Shown: positions 1 through 5,805 of the stretch, piece after piece
Numbering within the stretch: position 1 is the first letter of the stretch
Layout of the letters: every line of letters starts with the position of its first letter
DNA from: Planctomycetales bacterium
GTDB lineage: Bacteria; Planctomycetota; Planctomycetia; Isosphaerales; Isosphaeraceae
Direction of reading: 5' to 3'
Length of the DNA: 5,922 bases
NCBI GenBank assembly: GCA_027451455.1
Contig: DAIDJI010000369.1
Location: forward strand, 1-5,922
The notes under the pieces: generated by a model
What the model was told of the DNA's origin: nothing
Databases searched by the model: none
What the model saw: only the letters and a program-made list of their open reading frames with translations
Translations under genes and position numbers: made by a program

Positions 1-76
1 AACCCGGGACCGGCCCCTCGAAGCCCAAAAGTCCCTCCCCGTTTTCTCAGGACGGGTCGGGAGAGGCGCAAAAGGA

Positions 77-98
77 AACCCCGGGGCGGCCCGGGGTT
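77..98 (-). terminator. Probable intrinsic terminator of the 127-462 gene
   Basis: A perfect 9-bp inverted repeat, AACCCCGGG (77-85) and CCCGGGGTT (90-98), encloses a GCGG loop. On the minus strand the stem is followed by TTTCCTTTTG, an interrupted T-tract. It lies about 28 bp beyond the stop codon of the minus-strand gene at 127-462, which is where a Rho-independent terminator for that gene would sit. The T-tract is imperfect, so termination strength is uncertain. Confidence 0.6.
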
Positions 99-126
99 CA
101 GTTCGTCGAGATCCGGTCAGAGCCAC

Positions 127-462
127 TCAGGCCTTCTTCTTGGCCTTGGCGATGGCCGCCTCTTCCTCCTCAGCTTCCAGATTCTCACCTTCACCGGCCC
201 CGGGCTTCGCAGGCCGCGCCGTCGGCAACGGGAGGAATTGCTGGTGCTCCCACTGCCCCGACCAGAACTGCCCGGTCCACTTCTGAAGTGAGATCGTCCG
301 GACCGTCGGCCGGTCCTCGTCGCGAATCACTTCACCCCAGGCTCCGGTATAGGCCGCACGGACCTGAGAAGAACTCTCGCCCACGCAAAGCAATCGCTCG
401 CCATTGGGAGAAAGGCAGGCCACCGCTCGCCAGTCCTGGGCCCCACTCGTTCCACTACTCAT
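127..462 (-). CDS. Small hypothetical protein with charged low-complexity tail
   Basis: I do not recognise a named family in this 111-residue protein. Residues 1-78 look like a compact soluble, probably beta-rich domain with several tryptophans (W12, W42, and three between about 62 and 71) and segments such as RAVACLSPNGERLLCVGES. The last 30 or so residues are low-complexity: a Pro/Gly/Ala linker, then an acidic EAEEEE run and a basic AKAKKKA end. There is no signal peptide or membrane segment, so it is probably cytoplasmic. Support for it being real comes from a composition unlike a translated shadow frame, a hairpin terminator just downstream, and no better frame on either strand. The ATG at 462 has only a weak AGGGG about 11 nt upstream. 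The acidic and basic tail suggests binding to nucleic acid or a partner, but that is a guess. Confidence 0.62.
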   Translation of the reverse strand: MSSGTSGAQDWRAVACLSPNGERLLCVGESSSQVRAAYTGAWGEVIRDEDRPTVRTISLQKWTGQFWSGQWEHQQFLPLPTARPAKPGAGEGENLEAEEEEAAIAKAKKKA

Positions 463-545
463 GGTTGATCGATCCCCTTTTCTACCGACATTTCAAACCT
501 CGACCGCCCCACTTCACCAGCTCACGCATTACGCCCGAATTCCCA

Positions 546-575
546 GATCGTTGCACCACGGCCATCGAATGAGCT
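546..575. repeat. Imperfect 30-bp direct repeat, copy 1
   Basis: This copy matches 701-730 at 24 of 30 positions without gaps. It shares GATCGT at the left, an uninterrupted CCACGGCCATC core (556-566), and GCT at the right. The copies start 155 bp apart in a region without a gene. They could be binding sites or decayed repeated sequence; neither copy is palindromic. Confidence 0.4.
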
Positions 576-700
576 TCCGGACGGGCCGGAATCCGATCAC
601 CGGGGACAGGTTGGGATGGACGTAAGCCGGCTGGTCGCATATCGATGCGGCGGGAGGAGCTCGTTGACCGGCGAACGCACGACCGGCAGGTTTCCGAGAG

Positions 701-730
701 GATCGTCGCCCCACGGCCATCCGATCGGCT
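701..730. repeat. Imperfect 30-bp direct repeat, copy 2
   Basis: This is the second copy of the 546-575 repeat, in the same orientation. A separate exact 10-mer, GCTCGTTGAC, begins at its right end (728-737) and also occurs at 659-668, so the region contains more than one short repeated word. Confidence 0.4.
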
Positions 731-868
731 CGTTGACTATGAAAATTGTAGCGGCCGGATTCCAGTCGGGCGACTAAAAATTCAGAAAAAAACGAGAAGC
801 GACCGGCCCTACCGGGAAGGATCACACACGCATGAGATTCAATCCAGCTTGCCGGAAGTGTCGTCGGG

Positions 869-1861
869 TCAGTCGGAGAGGCGGAGCAGAACCTTGCCGT
901 GGCGGGCAACGGTGTCGGCGTGTCGGGCAGCTTCGGTGATCTCGTCGAGCGGGTAGACGCGGCCGATTTCGGAGGTAAGGACCTTCTTCCGCATCATCGC
1001 TGTGATCTCGCCGAAAAGCCGGAGCGCGGCGGGAATGGATTGCTGCCGCATGTAGTGGCCGAGCCAGAAGCCCTGGACCCTTCGGTCGCCGGCGATCATC
1101 AGGCGGGACTCAATCTGAAGGGGTTGCTCGGAAAGCGAGCCGAAGACGATCAATCGGCCCTCCGGAGCGAGCGATCGAAAAAGCGCGGTGCCCGTCTCGC
1201 CGCCAACCGGGTCGATCGCGTATCGGACGCCCTCGGCCCCCACGATCTTGCGAACCTGGTCATCGATCGGGCCGTCCTCGGTGCAAATCACGGCGTCGGC
1301 GCCCAGGGCCTTCAGTTCGTCGACGGCCTCACGACGGCGGACGACGTTGAGGGTCTTGAAGCCGTCGTGGCGTCCGAGTCGGATCATCATCCGGCCGAGG
1401 GTCGAGCCAGCCGCCGACTGGAGCAGCCATTCCCCCTTCCGCACCTTCAGGACATGCCGCGCCAGGGCCAGCACGGTTGCCGGATTGACAAAATAGGCCG
1501 CCGCCTGATCATCGGGGATGTCGGATGGAACCGGCCGAGCCTGCCGCGCGGGGATCACCGCGTATTCCGCCCAGTTCCCCCCCGTGTTGTTGATCACCGT
1601 GACACGCTTACCCATCACCCATCGCCCGAGAATCCCCGGGCCGGCCTGGTCGACCACACCGACGCCCTCGAATCCAGGCGTGGCCGGGAGCGACGGCAGG
1701 ACACCGTATCGGCCCCGGACCACCAGCAAATCCGAGGGATTCACCGGACTCAGGATCATCCGAACCCGGACCTGCCCCGGACCCGGACGCGGCTCCGCCA
1801 CGTCGCGGAGGCCCAGGACCTCGGTCGGCTCCCCAAATCTCTCAAAGACAGCAGCTCGCAT
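869..1861 (-). CDS. Zinc-independent MDR oxidoreductase, 2-enoyl thioester reductase-like
   Basis: This 330-residue protein belongs to the medium-chain dehydrogenase/reductase superfamily. Its closest recognisable relatives are the trans-2-enoyl-CoA/ACP reductases (MECR/Etr1 type), which use NADPH to reduce the double bond of enoyl thioesters. The N-terminal GroES-like domain (about 1-110) has NPSDLLVVRGRYG at 41-53, which aligns with the MECR segment carrying the catalytic tyrosine; here that is Y52. The Rossmann domain has VNPATVLAL at 125-133, a glycine-containing nucleotide loop SAAGSTLGR at 149-157, and basic residues after NVV (R175-R177) suited to the NADPH phosphate. GFWL at 264-267 is another motif shared with MECR. 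The GHE motif and structural-zinc cysteines of alcohol dehydrogenases are absent (GFE at 63-65; a single Cys at 193). The start MRAAVFERFGEP is typical of the family, so ATG 1861 is well supported, yet it has no Shine-Dalgarno sequence. A heptamer array ends 5 nt upstream. A general quinone reductase-like role remains possible. Confidence 0.9.
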   Translation of the reverse strand: MRAAVFERFGEPTEVLGLRDVAEPRPGPGQVRVRMILSPVNPSDLLVVRGRYGVLPSLPATPGFEGVGVVDQAGPGILGRWVMGKRVTVINNTGGNWAEYAVIPARQARPVPSDIPDDQAAAYFVNPATVLALARHVLKVRKGEWLLQSAAGSTLGRMMIRLGRHDGFKTLNVVRRREAVDELKALGADAVICTEDGPIDDQVRKIVGAEGVRYAIDPVGGETGTALFRSLAPEGRLIVFGSLSEQPLQIESRLMIAGDRRVQGFWLGHYMRQQSIPAALRLFGEITAMMRKKVLTSEIGRVYPLDEITEAARHADTVARHGKVLLRLSD

Positions 1862-1866
1862 CTGGG

Positions 1867-1915
1867 TTTTCGGTTTTCGGTTTTCGGTTTTCAGTTTTCG
1901 GTTTTCAGTTTTCAG
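1867..1915. repeat. Heptamer array A: seven tandem TTTTCRG units
   Basis: There are seven uninterrupted 7-bp units with third-last to last bases CGG, CGG, CGG, CAG, CGG, CAG, CAG. On the minus strand, the coding strand of the reductase, this reads as seven CYGAAAA units ending 5 nt before ATG 1861. It therefore forms most of the reductase leader. Arrays of this kind resemble the heptameric short tandem repeats known from cyanobacteria and are common between genes in some planctomycetes. The plus-strand translation through it (FRFSVFGFQFSVF) is an artefact. Confidence 0.97.
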
Positions 1916-1938
1916 TTTGCCATGCTCGGTGAGCAGAA

Positions 1939-1967
1939 ACTTTAGTGGATCGCGGGCCGCCGATCAA
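1939..1967 (-). promoter_or_regulatory. Candidate sigma70-type promoter for the reductase
   Basis: On the minus strand, TTGATC (1967-1962; four of six to TTGACA) is separated by exactly 17 nt from TAAAGT (1944-1939; four of six to TATAAT). Transcription would begin near 1930, so heptamer array A would be inside the transcribed leader. Consensus matching alone in a GC-rich genome is weak evidence. Confidence 0.33.
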
Positions 1968-1978
1968 CCACCTGGGCC

Positions 1979-2008
1979 TTACGACGGTTTATCGCGATCG
2001 GTTATCCT
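1979..2008 (+). promoter_or_regulatory. Weak candidate promoter for the sulfurtransferase
   Basis: On the plus strand, TTACGA (1979-1984) and TATCCT (2003-2008; four of six to TATAAT) are 18 nt apart. If used, transcription would start around 2015 and array B would be transcribed. The -35 match is poor, so this is only the best candidate in the divergent region. Confidence 0.18.
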
Positions 2009-2049
2009 GACTTCTGGTTCGGCGAGCCATCCGGCCCTTGCCTTCTGCA

Positions 2050-2084
2050 CTGAAAACTGAAAACTGAAAACCGAAAACTGAAAA
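2050..2084. repeat. Heptamer array B: five tandem CYGAAAA units
   Basis: Five perfect 7-bp units (CTG, CTG, CTG, CCG, CTG, each followed by AAAA) are the reverse complement of array A. Degenerate units CTCATAA and CCCACAT continue directly to ATG 2099. The array takes the place of a Shine-Dalgarno sequence for the sulfurtransferase. With array A it makes an inverted pair separated by 134 bp; five units of each match at 32 of 35 positions. Confidence 0.97.
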
Positions 2085-2098
2085 CTCATAACCCACAT

Positions 2099-2956
2099 AT
2101 GTTAGTCACCACCGACTGGCTCCAGGAACACCTGAGCGATCCGAACATCCGGATTGTGGACATGCGGGGCTACGTCGTCACCCGGCCGATCGCGCCGGGG
2201 GTCGAGCAGGCCGATTATCGGGGGGCACGCGAGGAATATCTCGCCGGCCACATCCCCGGAGCCGTCTACATCGACTGGACCCGCGACATCGTCGATCTGG
2301 ACAACGCCGTCCCCGCGCAGATCGCACTGCCAGGACGATTTGCCGAGGCGATGGCCTCGCGCGGGATCGGTGACGAGACCCACGTGATCGCCGTCGACCA
2401 CGCGGGCGGACAGTTCGCTACCCGTCTCTGGTGGGCCCTCGACTATTACGGGCACGAGAAGGTGAGCGTCCTCGACGGCGGCTGGAACCGCTGGCGTGAC
2501 GAGGAACGGCCCGTCGAGCAGGGCGAGGTCCAAGTCGAGCGAGCCACGTTCACTCCCCGGCCGCGGCCCGATCGCCGGATCACCGCCGAGGCTCTCGCCG
2601 CGAGGCTTGACCAGGCCGGCGACGTTTTCCAACTCGTCGACGCTCGCGATTCCGGCCAGTACACAGGCGCCCGTCGCCGGGGAAGTCGAGGCGGCCACAT
2701 CCCCGGCGCGGTGAATCTCCCCCGCGAGCTTTTCTTCGCCGAGGAAGGCGGATTCCTTCCGCTCGACCAGCTCCGCCGCCGGATCGAAGAGCACGGGCTC
2801 CGTCCCGATCGGCCGACCATCGCTTACTGCAACGGAGGCGTCGCCGCTACGGTCGTCCTCTTCAATCTGGCGCGGCTCGGGCACCATCAGCTCACGAATT
2901 ACGACGGCTCGTGGAACGAATGGGGCAACCGAGCGGACCTGCCCGTGGAGACCTGA
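2099..2956 (+). CDS. Tandem-rhodanese sulfurtransferase
   Basis: This 285-residue protein has two rhodanese domains, the usual architecture and length of thiosulfate and 3-mercaptopyruvate sulfurtransferases, which move sulfane sulfur to an acceptor through a cysteine persulfide. The N-terminal domain (about 1-135) has IRIVDMR (17-23), AGHIPGAV (49-56) and VLDGGWNRW (124-132). Its catalytic position is occupied by Asp (D100 in AVDHAGGQFATR), so it is the inactive structural domain. The C-terminal domain (about 160-285) has LVDARD (179-184), GGHIPGAVNLP (198-208) and an active loop C244-N-G-G-V-A, with C244 as the expected nucleophile. The loop differs from the CRKGVT of classical rhodaneses and the CGSGVT of mercaptopyruvate enzymes, so the donor cannot be named. 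There is no signal peptide, so it is probably cytoplasmic. ATG 2099 fits family N-termini (MLVTTDWLQEHL) but lacks a Shine-Dalgarno sequence. It is divergent from the reductase and 157 bp before the exporter genes. Confidence 0.95.
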   Translation: MLVTTDWLQEHLSDPNIRIVDMRGYVVTRPIAPGVEQADYRGAREEYLAGHIPGAVYIDWTRDIVDLDNAVPAQIALPGRFAEAMASRGIGDETHVIAVDHAGGQFATRLWWALDYYGHEKVSVLDGGWNRWRDEERPVEQGEVQVERATFTPRPRPDRRITAEALAARLDQAGDVFQLVDARDSGQYTGARRRGSRGGHIPGAVNLPRELFFAEEGGFLPLDQLRRRIEEHGLRPDRPTIAYCNGGVAATVVLFNLARLGHHQLTNYDGSWNEWGNRADLPVET

Positions 2957-2975
2957 ACCTGCCATTTCATTTTTG

Positions 2976-3002
2976 CGCTCTCAAACGAAAGTATTGAGAG
3001 CG
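2976..3002. other. Perfect 9-bp stem-loop between sulfurtransferase and ABC genes
   Basis: CGCTCTCAA (2976-2984) and TTGAGAGCG (2994-3002) are exact inverted copies around a 9-nt loop, ACGAAAGTA. It begins 20 bp after the sulfurtransferase stop. There is no T-tract after it on either strand, so it is not a standard intrinsic terminator. It could protect the 3' end of the upstream mRNA, act as a factor-dependent stop, or be a protein-binding palindrome in the leader of the exporter operon. Confidence 0.6.
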
Positions 3003-3102
3003 AAGCCCGAAATATTCAGGTTTGCGCATCGAAGATACGGACGAGCCGAGAGGGTCTGTCCCTGGAACGCCCCACACCGAAAGCCCGCGGCCGACGCCGC
3101 CC

Positions 3103-3107
3103 GGAGG
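3103..3107 (+). promoter_or_regulatory. Shine-Dalgarno GGAGG that sets the ATPase start
   Basis: GGAGG lies 6 nt before TTG 3114, the ideal spacing. This is the strongest ribosome binding site in the window and supports TTG 3114 over the upstream in-frame TTG 2973, which sits at the left edge of the stem-loop with no such site. Confidence 0.8.
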
Positions 3108-3113
3108 CCTCGC

Positions 3114-3893
3114 TTGATCGTCGTCCAGGACTACCACAAGGTCTATCGCGAGACCGTCGCCGTGGATGGTCTCAGTTTCGAGGTCGCGCCCGGGTCGATT
3201 CTCGGGCTGCTCGGACCGAACGGGGCGGGAAAAACCACGACGCTCCGGGCCCTCGCCGGCATCCTCCGGCCGACCCGCGGACGAATGTTCGTCGCCGGTC
3301 ATGACGTCGTCGCGGATCCCGTCGCCGCCAAGCGCCGTCTCGCGTACATCCCCGATGATCCGAAGCTCTTCGACGCACTCACCGTCTGGGAGCATCTGCA
3401 ATTCATCGCTTCGGCCTATCGCGTGGGCGAGTTCCGCGAGAAGGGCGAGGAGTTGCTCCGCCGCTTCGACCTGACCGAAAAGCGCGAGGCGATGGCGCAG
3501 GAACTTTCGCGAGGGATGCGGCAGAAGGTCGCCATCTGCTGTGCCTACCTGCACGAGCCCCGCGCGATCCTTTTTGACGAACCGCTGACCGGTCTCGATC
3601 CGTACGCCATTCGTACGCTGAAGGAGTCGATCATCGAGCGGGCGAAAGCGGGCGCGGCGGTGGTGGTCAGCTCGCACCTGCTCTCGCTGGTCGAGGATCT
3701 TTGCACGCACCTGCTGATTCTCGATCGAGGACGCTCCCTGTTTCAAGGAACACTCAGCGAGGCCGGAACGCAGTACGCCGGGCTTCAGGGGATCGCCTCA
3801 CTCGAAGAGGTCTTCTTCCGGGCCACGGGTCCGGTCCGATCGCCTGAGTCAGCGCCCGTGGTGAGCGGGCCGCTCGAGCAGTCGGCCAGTTGA
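3114..3893 (+). CDS. ABC exporter ATP-binding subunit
   Basis: This 259-residue nucleotide-binding protein powers an ABC-2-like exporter. Motifs in order are Walker A GPNGAGKT at 34-41, signature LSRGMRQK at 131-138, Walker B AILFDEP at 151-157 with catalytic E156, D-loop GLDP at 160-163, and H-loop SSH at 186-188. The Q-loop position reads YIPDDPKLFD (78-87), with Asp where Gln is usual; this substitution is known among some exporter ATPases of this type. The C-terminal ASLEEVFFRATG is the usual end of this family, followed by a disordered Ser/Pro tail of about 20 residues. The frame is open back to TTG 2973, but those 47 extra codons are basic, resemble no ABC N-terminus and span a stem-loop. 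TTG 3114 has a GGAGG 6 nt upstream and gives the normal start MIVVQDYHKVY. The stop is 12 nt before the membrane subunit, so the two are co-transcribed. The substrate is unknown. Confidence 0.93.
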   Translation: MIVVQDYHKVYRETVAVDGLSFEVAPGSILGLLGPNGAGKTTTLRALAGILRPTRGRMFVAGHDVVADPVAAKRRLAYIPDDPKLFDALTVWEHLQFIASAYRVGEFREKGEELLRRFDLTEKREAMAQELSRGMRQKVAICCAYLHEPRAILFDEPLTGLDPYAIRTLKESIIERAKAGAAVVVSSHLLSLVEDLCTHLLILDRGRSLFQGTLSEAGTQYAGLQGIASLEEVFFRATGPVRSPESAPVVSGPLEQSAS

Positions 3894-3905
3894 GGAGACG
3901 ACCCG

Positions 3906-5564
3906 ATGGACCGCTCGCTCTTCCTGCTGATCCAGTTGAAGTATCGTTCGTTTGCCCGACGGACGTTCCGCGGCGTCCGGTCCTGGCGCGGGGCTCTGTT
4001 GCTCCTCTTCACGATCGGCTTCTTCGCCGCAACGCTCGGACCGCAGTTGTTCCTCGTCGTCACCATGGGCAACCGGCCCGAATTGCAGCGGGTCGTCGGT
4101 TTCGTCGAGCCGATGGCTCCGATTTATCTGTTCGCTTTCACGATGGTCTTTGTGTTCACGTCTGCAGGCGATACGACCGTGGCGTTCACACCCTCGGAGG
4201 TCGACTTCCTGTTCGCCGGGCCGTTCGCCCGCCGCGAGCTGATGATCTACAAGCTAACCAAGACCGGCCTGGGACTTTTATCGGTCTCGGCGTTCATCAC
4301 GATGATGACGCTGGTCAACCTCCGATGGTGGCTCGCCGGGTTCGTCGGGATCACGCTAGCGCTCGCCATGGTGCAACTCGTCGGAATGATCGTCTCGCTG
4401 GGAGGCCAGATTCTCGGCGAGGTCGCGTATTCGCGGACCCGGAAGGTGGCGCTCGCCGTCCTCATGATCCTCGGTCTGCTCGCGGTGGCGCAGGTCGCCG
4501 GACGATTGCAGGCGCAAGGCGCTCCGAAGCTGATGGCCGTGATTCGGGAATCGCCGGCGCTCCGAATTCTGGTGGCGCCGTTCGAGGTCTACACCAGGAC
4601 GGCGCTCGCCGGTCGACTCTTTCCCGACCTGATCGGCTGGGGCACGGCGGCATTCGCGATCAACGCGGCGCTCGTCGCGATCTTGCTCCGGCTGGACCGC
4701 GATTACCTCGAGACGGCGGCCGCGATCAGCCAGCGCGTTTACGAGCGGGTCCAGCGAATGAAGCAAGGGGGCGGGTTCGCCATGCCGGTCGGCAAGTCGG
4801 CGGCCCGGGTGCGCGTGGCCGGACTGCCCTGGTTGGGCGGCTTCGGGCCGATCGCCTGGCGGCAGTTGCTGATTGCCCTGCGAACGTCGCGCGGAGTGCT
4901 GATCTCCTCGGTGATCGTCATCGTGATGATCGGCGGGAGCTTCGTGTTCTCCAGCGGACCAGCTTCCGGCGGACCCAGGGAGTCGGCCCTTCCCTGGATC
5001 GGGCTCGGGATGGTCTTCTACCTCACATTCCTGTTTTCGATGCAACTTCCGTGGGCGTTCCGGGGCGACCTCGACCACATCGAGTCGCTCAAGACACTCC
5101 CGATCTCGCCGGTCGCCATCGCCGCCGGGGAACTGGCTGGCGGTACCCTGATCCTCTGCGGGATCCAGATCGCGGCGCTGACACTGGTGGGAGCCTTCGC
5201 ACCCGCGGGCTGGCCGATCCTGGCGACAGCCTCGGCGTTCTGCGTACCCTTCGATCTCATGATCCTGGCGCTCAACAATCTGCTCTTCCTGCTCTACCCC
5301 GTTCGGATGGCCGCGGGGACGAGCTTCGACTTCCAGTTGTTTGGCCGGATGATGCTCTCGTTCGCAATGCTCTTCCTGACGCTGATCCCCGCGCTCGGAA
5401 TTCCGGCCGGGATCGGGGGCGTGGCGTACCTGGTCTCGGGATACTCGCTCACCGCCTTCTCCGTGACAACCTGGATGGTGCTGACGGTGGAACTGGTCCC
5501 GCTGGTGCTGGCCCTGGCCTGGGCGTTCTGGCGGTTTGATGTCAGCACGCAGACACCGGCCTGA
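3906..5564 (+). CDS. ABC exporter membrane subunit, putative ABC_export family
   Basis: This 552-residue integral membrane protein is the partner of the preceding ATPase. I count roughly twelve hydrophobic segments: about 29-53, 69-86, 121-140, 142-165, 180-198, 243-262, 330-348, 361-380, 404-430, 435-463, 481-510 and 520-541. A long cytoplasmic stretch (about 263-328) divides it into two six-span halves. The first half has PSEVDFLFAGPFARREL (96-112), characteristic of the 'putative ABC exporter' family (Pfam ABC_export, from memory). The second half has FRGDLDHIESLKTLPISP (385-402) at the equivalent place. This suggests two fused ABC-2-like permease halves served by an ATPase dimer. There is no large extracellular domain, which would argue against a MacB-like role. 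The start is ATG 3906, with GAGGAG (3892-3897) overlapping the ATPase stop codon, which implies translational coupling. The substrate cannot be read from the sequence. Confidence 0.9.
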   Translation: MDRSLFLLIQLKYRSFARRTFRGVRSWRGALLLLFTIGFFAATLGPQLFLVVTMGNRPELQRVVGFVEPMAPIYLFAFTMVFVFTSAGDTTVAFTPSEVDFLFAGPFARRELMIYKLTKTGLGLLSVSAFITMMTLVNLRWWLAGFVGITLALAMVQLVGMIVSLGGQILGEVAYSRTRKVALAVLMILGLLAVAQVAGRLQAQGAPKLMAVIRESPALRILVAPFEVYTRTALAGRLFPDLIGWGTAAFAINAALVAILLRLDRDYLETAAAISQRVYERVQRMKQGGGFAMPVGKSAARVRVAGLPWLGGFGPIAWRQLLIALRTSRGVLISSVIVIVMIGGSFVFSSGPASGGPRESALPWIGLGMVFYLTFLFSMQLPWAFRGDLDHIESLKTLPISPVAIAAGELAGGTLILCGIQIAALTLVGAFAPAGWPILATASAFCVPFDLMILALNNLLFLLYPVRMAAGTSFDFQLFGRMMLSFAMLFLTLIPALGIPAGIGGVAYLVSGYSLTAFSVTTWMVLTVELVPLVLALAWAFWRFDVSTQTPA

Positions 5565-5612
5565 TGGGGCGCGAGCCACTTGTCTGGGCTGGAAGACGTG
5601 CGTACTGTATTA

Positions 5613-5632
5613 GGTCGAACCAGGTTCGGACC
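5613..5632. other. Imperfect palindrome after the exporter operon
   Basis: GGTCGAAC (5613-5620) pairs with GTTCGGACC (5624-5632) across a CAG loop, with one bulged G. It lies about 50 bp after the exporter stop and 75 bp before the Tat-signal gene. No T-tract follows on either strand, so it may be an operator or a Rho-dependent end rather than an intrinsic terminator. Confidence 0.3.
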
Positions 5633-5706
5633 GCGCCGGGGACGGCCGTGAATCCGGACCAACGCATCTCGCAGGACGGGGCGATCGGTTACGGGAGACT
5701 CGCTCG

Positions 5707-5805
5707 ATGACAGAACAAAGACCCAGGGATCCCGGCGGGCTGGGTGGCCAGAGCCGGCGCGACTTCTTGCGCGGCTCGGGCGTGGCCGCGGCCACGGCTG
5801 CCCCG
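5707..5805 (+). pseudogene. 5' fragment of a Tat-exported protein gene, broken near codon 33
   Basis: ATG 5707 has GGGAGA (5693-5698) 8 nt upstream and begins a typical twin-arginine signal: a polar N-region of about 15 residues, then SRRDFLRGSGVAAATAA (16-32). This marks a folded, often cofactor-containing, exported protein. After A32 the hydrophobic core should finish with a few more residues and a cleavage site, but the frame instead reads PGSRKRLMLRTRRARASRS, basic and unlike any Tat signal. The frame stays open to the end of the window only because it runs antisense to a transposase-like segment. The body of the protein is therefore missing and its function cannot be given. Either the gene is disrupted in the genome or the assembly is wrong here. 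Confidence 0.72.

Larger units (their letters stand above)
463..868. other. 406-bp stretch with no convincing gene
   Basis: This lies between the start of the 127-462 gene and the stop of the reductase, both on the minus strand. Open frames here are short, overlap one another on both strands and resemble no family I know. It must hold the promoter of the 127-462 gene, but I find no persuasive -35/-10 pair. Beyond the reductase stop, on the minus strand, a run of seven T (786-792) follows a weak 4-bp stem (803-806 with 812-815) at a 10-nt distance, which is too poor to call a terminator. The only other structure is an imperfect 30-bp direct repeat, listed separately. It could be the eroded remains of a gene. 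Confidence 0.5.

Noticed and set aside
786..815. Terminator for the reductase on the minus strand
   Set aside because: The stem has only 4 bp and is 10 nt away from the T-run, so it would not make a stable intrinsic terminator.
529..909. Minus-strand 126-codon frame between the hypothetical gene and the reductase
   Set aside because: It overlaps the reductase 3' end, shows no recognisable motif and has no supported start.
899..1945. Plus-strand 348-codon open frame antisense to the reductase, ending in a Phe/Ser-rich tail
   Set aside because: The opposite strand is a clear oxidoreductase. The odd tail (FRFSVFGFQFSVF) is only the translated heptamer array.
1867..2084. Heptamer arrays as a CRISPR array
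   Set aside because: The units are 7 bp in direct contact, with no spacers and no cas genes.
2102..2965. Minus-strand 287-codon open frame
   Set aside because: Antisense shadow of the sulfurtransferase, which has both rhodanese domains intact.
3890..5539. Plus-strand 549-codon open frame overlapping the exporter membrane subunit
   Set aside because: It is rich in Arg, Asp, Gly and Pro with no domain, typical of a GC-rich shadow frame. The overlapping frame encodes a coherent membrane protein with its own Shine-Dalgarno sequence.
4356..5579. Minus-strand 407-codon open frame
   Set aside because: Antisense to the membrane subunit; its Glu/Arg/His/Gln-rich composition mirrors hydrophobic codons on the other strand.
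5580..5608. TTGTCT, 17 nt, TACTGT as a promoter for the Tat-signal gene
   Set aside because: The -10 matches the consensus at only three of six positions; spacing alone is not enough.
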